This document shows, piece by piece, positions 5,313-6,356 of a stretch of 6,356 nt of DNA (positions are counted from its first letter, which is position 1; every line of letters begins with the position of its first letter). The translations under genes were made by a program, and so were the position numbers. The stretch comes from JBBDSJ01 sp040905025. Lineage in GTDB: Bacteria; Pseudomonadota; Gammaproteobacteria; Methylohalomonadales; Methylohalomonadaceae. The stretch lies in NCBI GenBank assembly GCA_040905025.1, contig JBBDSJ010000073.1:1-6356 (forward strand). The letters run 5' to 3'. The notes under the pieces were generated by a model that saw only the letters and a program-made list of their open reading frames with translations, made no database searches and was not told the origin of the DNA.

Positions 5313-6320
5313 TTAGACCTTGTAGTAGTCGCGGTACCAGCGGACAAATTCGGCGATGCCTGTTTCAATCAGCGTATTGGGCGAAAAGCCCACATCCCGC
5401 ATCAAGTCATCCACATCGGCGTAGGTCTCGGGCACGTCACCCGGCTGCATGGGTAAATAGTTCTTGATGGCAGGCTTGCCGATTTCCGCTTCAATAATCT
5501 CGATAAACCGCATCAATTCCACCGGGTTGTTGTTGCCGATGTTGTAGAGCCGGTACGGCGCGGCGCTGACACCCGGGTCCGGCACGTCACCGGCCCAGTC
5601 CGGATCGGCGCTGGCAATCTTGTCTGCCGTTTTGATCACGCCTTCGACGACATCATCAATATAGGTAAAGTCCCGGCGATGTTTGCCATGATTGAATACG
5701 TCGATGGGTTTGCCTTCGAGAATATTCCGGGTGAACTTAAACAGCGCCATGTCCGGCCGACCCCATGGACCATAGACCGTAAAGAATCGTAGACCGGTCG
5801 TCGGGATCTGATAGAGATGGCTGTAGGTATGCGCCATCAATTCATTCGCCTTTTTGGTCGCCGCGTACATGGAAATGGGATGGTCAACATTGTCATGGAC
5901 GGAAAACGGGATTTTGGTGTTGGCGCCGTACACGGAACTCGACGAGGCATAGACCAGATGCTCAACACCATTGTGCCGGCAGCCTTCGAGCACATTCAGA
6001 AAGCCGATCAGATTGGCATCGGCATAGGCATGCGGGTTTTCGATGGAATAACGCACCCCGGCCTGGGCGGCCAGATGAATGACCCGCTCGGCGGCCGCGG
6101 CTTTGAACAGATCGGCGGTGGGCTCCCGATCCGCCAGATCGAGTTTATGAAAGCTGAAATTGGCGTGATCCTGGATCTGCGCCAAGCGATCCTTTTTCAG
6201 CTGAACATCGTAGTAATCATTCAGATTATCAACGCCGATGACTTCATCACCGCGTGCCAGTAACTTTTGAGCGACATGAAAGCCGATAAAACCGGCCACG
6301 CCGGTAACAAGAATGCGCAT
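5313..6320 (-). CDS. UDP-glucuronate 4-epimerase, CapI type (extended SDR family)
   Basis: The likely reaction is reversible interconversion of UDP-GlcA and UDP-GalA in the cytoplasm. From the chosen ATG the protein has 335 residues, the usual length for this family. The N-terminus MRILVTGVAGFIG (1-13) carries the NAD-binding GxxGxxG motif and is followed by DNLNDYYDVQLK (31-42), a CapI/LpsL hallmark. HLAAQAGVRYS lies at 82-92, the catalytic serine region YASSSSVYG at 124-132 and the catalytic pair Tyr 152/Lys 156 in MYAATKK. RFFTVYGPWGRPDMAL (178-193) and RRDFTYIDDVV (215-225) are also family signatures. The frame stays open upstream to the window edge, with a TTG at 6356. I chose 6320 because family members begin at this Met, although the only purine-rich site (GGAAA) is 13 bases away. 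Activity on UDP-N-acetylhexosaminuronate, as for TviC, is possible given its neighbour. Confidence 0.9.
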   Translation of the reverse strand: MRILVTGVAGFIGFHVAQKLLARGDEVIGVDNLNDYYDVQLKKDRLAQIQDHANFSFHKLDLADREPTADLFKAAAAERVIHLAAQAGVRYSIENPHAYADANLIGFLNVLEGCRHNGVEHLVYASSSSVYGANTKIPFSVHDNVDHPISMYAATKKANELMAHTYSHLYQIPTTGLRFFTVYGPWGRPDMALFKFTRNILEGKPIDVFNHGKHRRDFTYIDDVVEGVIKTADKIASADPDWAGDVPDPGVSAAPYRLYNIGNNNPVELMRFIEIIEAEIGKPAIKNYLPMQPGDVPETYADVDDLMRDVGFSPNTLIETGIAEFVRWYRDYYKV

Positions 6321-6356
6321 GATTTTGAAAGGATTTCCGTAATTTGCAGCCAGCAA

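Noticed and set aside
6321..6356. Upstream extension of the epimerase to a TTG at 6356
   Set aside because: The extra 12 residues precede the family's conserved start at MRILVTG and run off the window edge. The ATG at 6320 gives the usual 335-residue length.

Overview
The window looks like one edge of a surface-polysaccharide (capsule, exopolysaccharide or O-antigen) locus from a gammaproteobacterium. The main lineage clue is the partial RfaH at the left end, a NusG paralogue characteristic of Gammaproteobacteria. The intergenic regions are full of short palindromic repeats, which fits an environmental gammaproteobacterium, but I cannot name a genus. A run of 100 Ns shows that this is a scaffolded draft assembly.

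Layout, left to right. (1) Positions 1-426, + strand: the last 141 codons of an RfaH-type antiterminator. (2) Positions 427-1440: about 1 kb without a gene. It is built from palindromic repeat arms, including a nearly identical 303-bp tandem duplication and a third, diverged unit. (3) Positions 1441-2058, - strand: a complete APS kinase, cysC, convergent with rfaH. (4) Positions 2059-2285: three 60-bp tandem repeats plus a partial fourth. Each unit has an 8-bp GC-rich hairpin, and units 1 and 3 have an overlapping G-quadruplex motif on the transcribed-sense strand. (5) Positions 2286-3602, - strand: UDP-glucose 6-dehydrogenase, ugd. (6) Positions 3603-4007: more copies of the first repeat family and an assembly gap (3741-3840) flanked on both sides by the same 15 bases. 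(7) Positions 4008-5294, - strand: a TviB/WbpO-type UDP-N-acetylhexosamine dehydrogenase. (8) Positions 5313-6320, - strand: a CapI-type UDP-glucuronate 4-epimerase, 18 bp upstream of the tviB-like gene.

The four minus-strand genes run epimerase, tviB-like, ugd, cysC. Ugd would make UDP-GlcA, the epimerase would convert it to UDP-GalA, and the TviB-like enzyme would make a UDP-N-acetylhexosaminuronate. Together they supply acidic sugar donors. CysC makes PAPS, so it could supply sulfation of the polymer, although it could equally serve ordinary sulfate assimilation, and no sulfotransferase is visible here. The epimerase and tviB-like genes are clearly one operon. Ugd and cysC are set apart by repeat-rich spacers of about 290-400 and 227 bp, and ugd is noticeably richer in GC than tviB, so the locus may be a mosaic.

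The genes themselves are familiar. The most unusual content is between them: a repeat whose hairpin stem has changed by paired compensatory substitutions, and a tandem repeat leader in which a hairpin and a G-quadruplex compete for the same bases just upstream of cysC.
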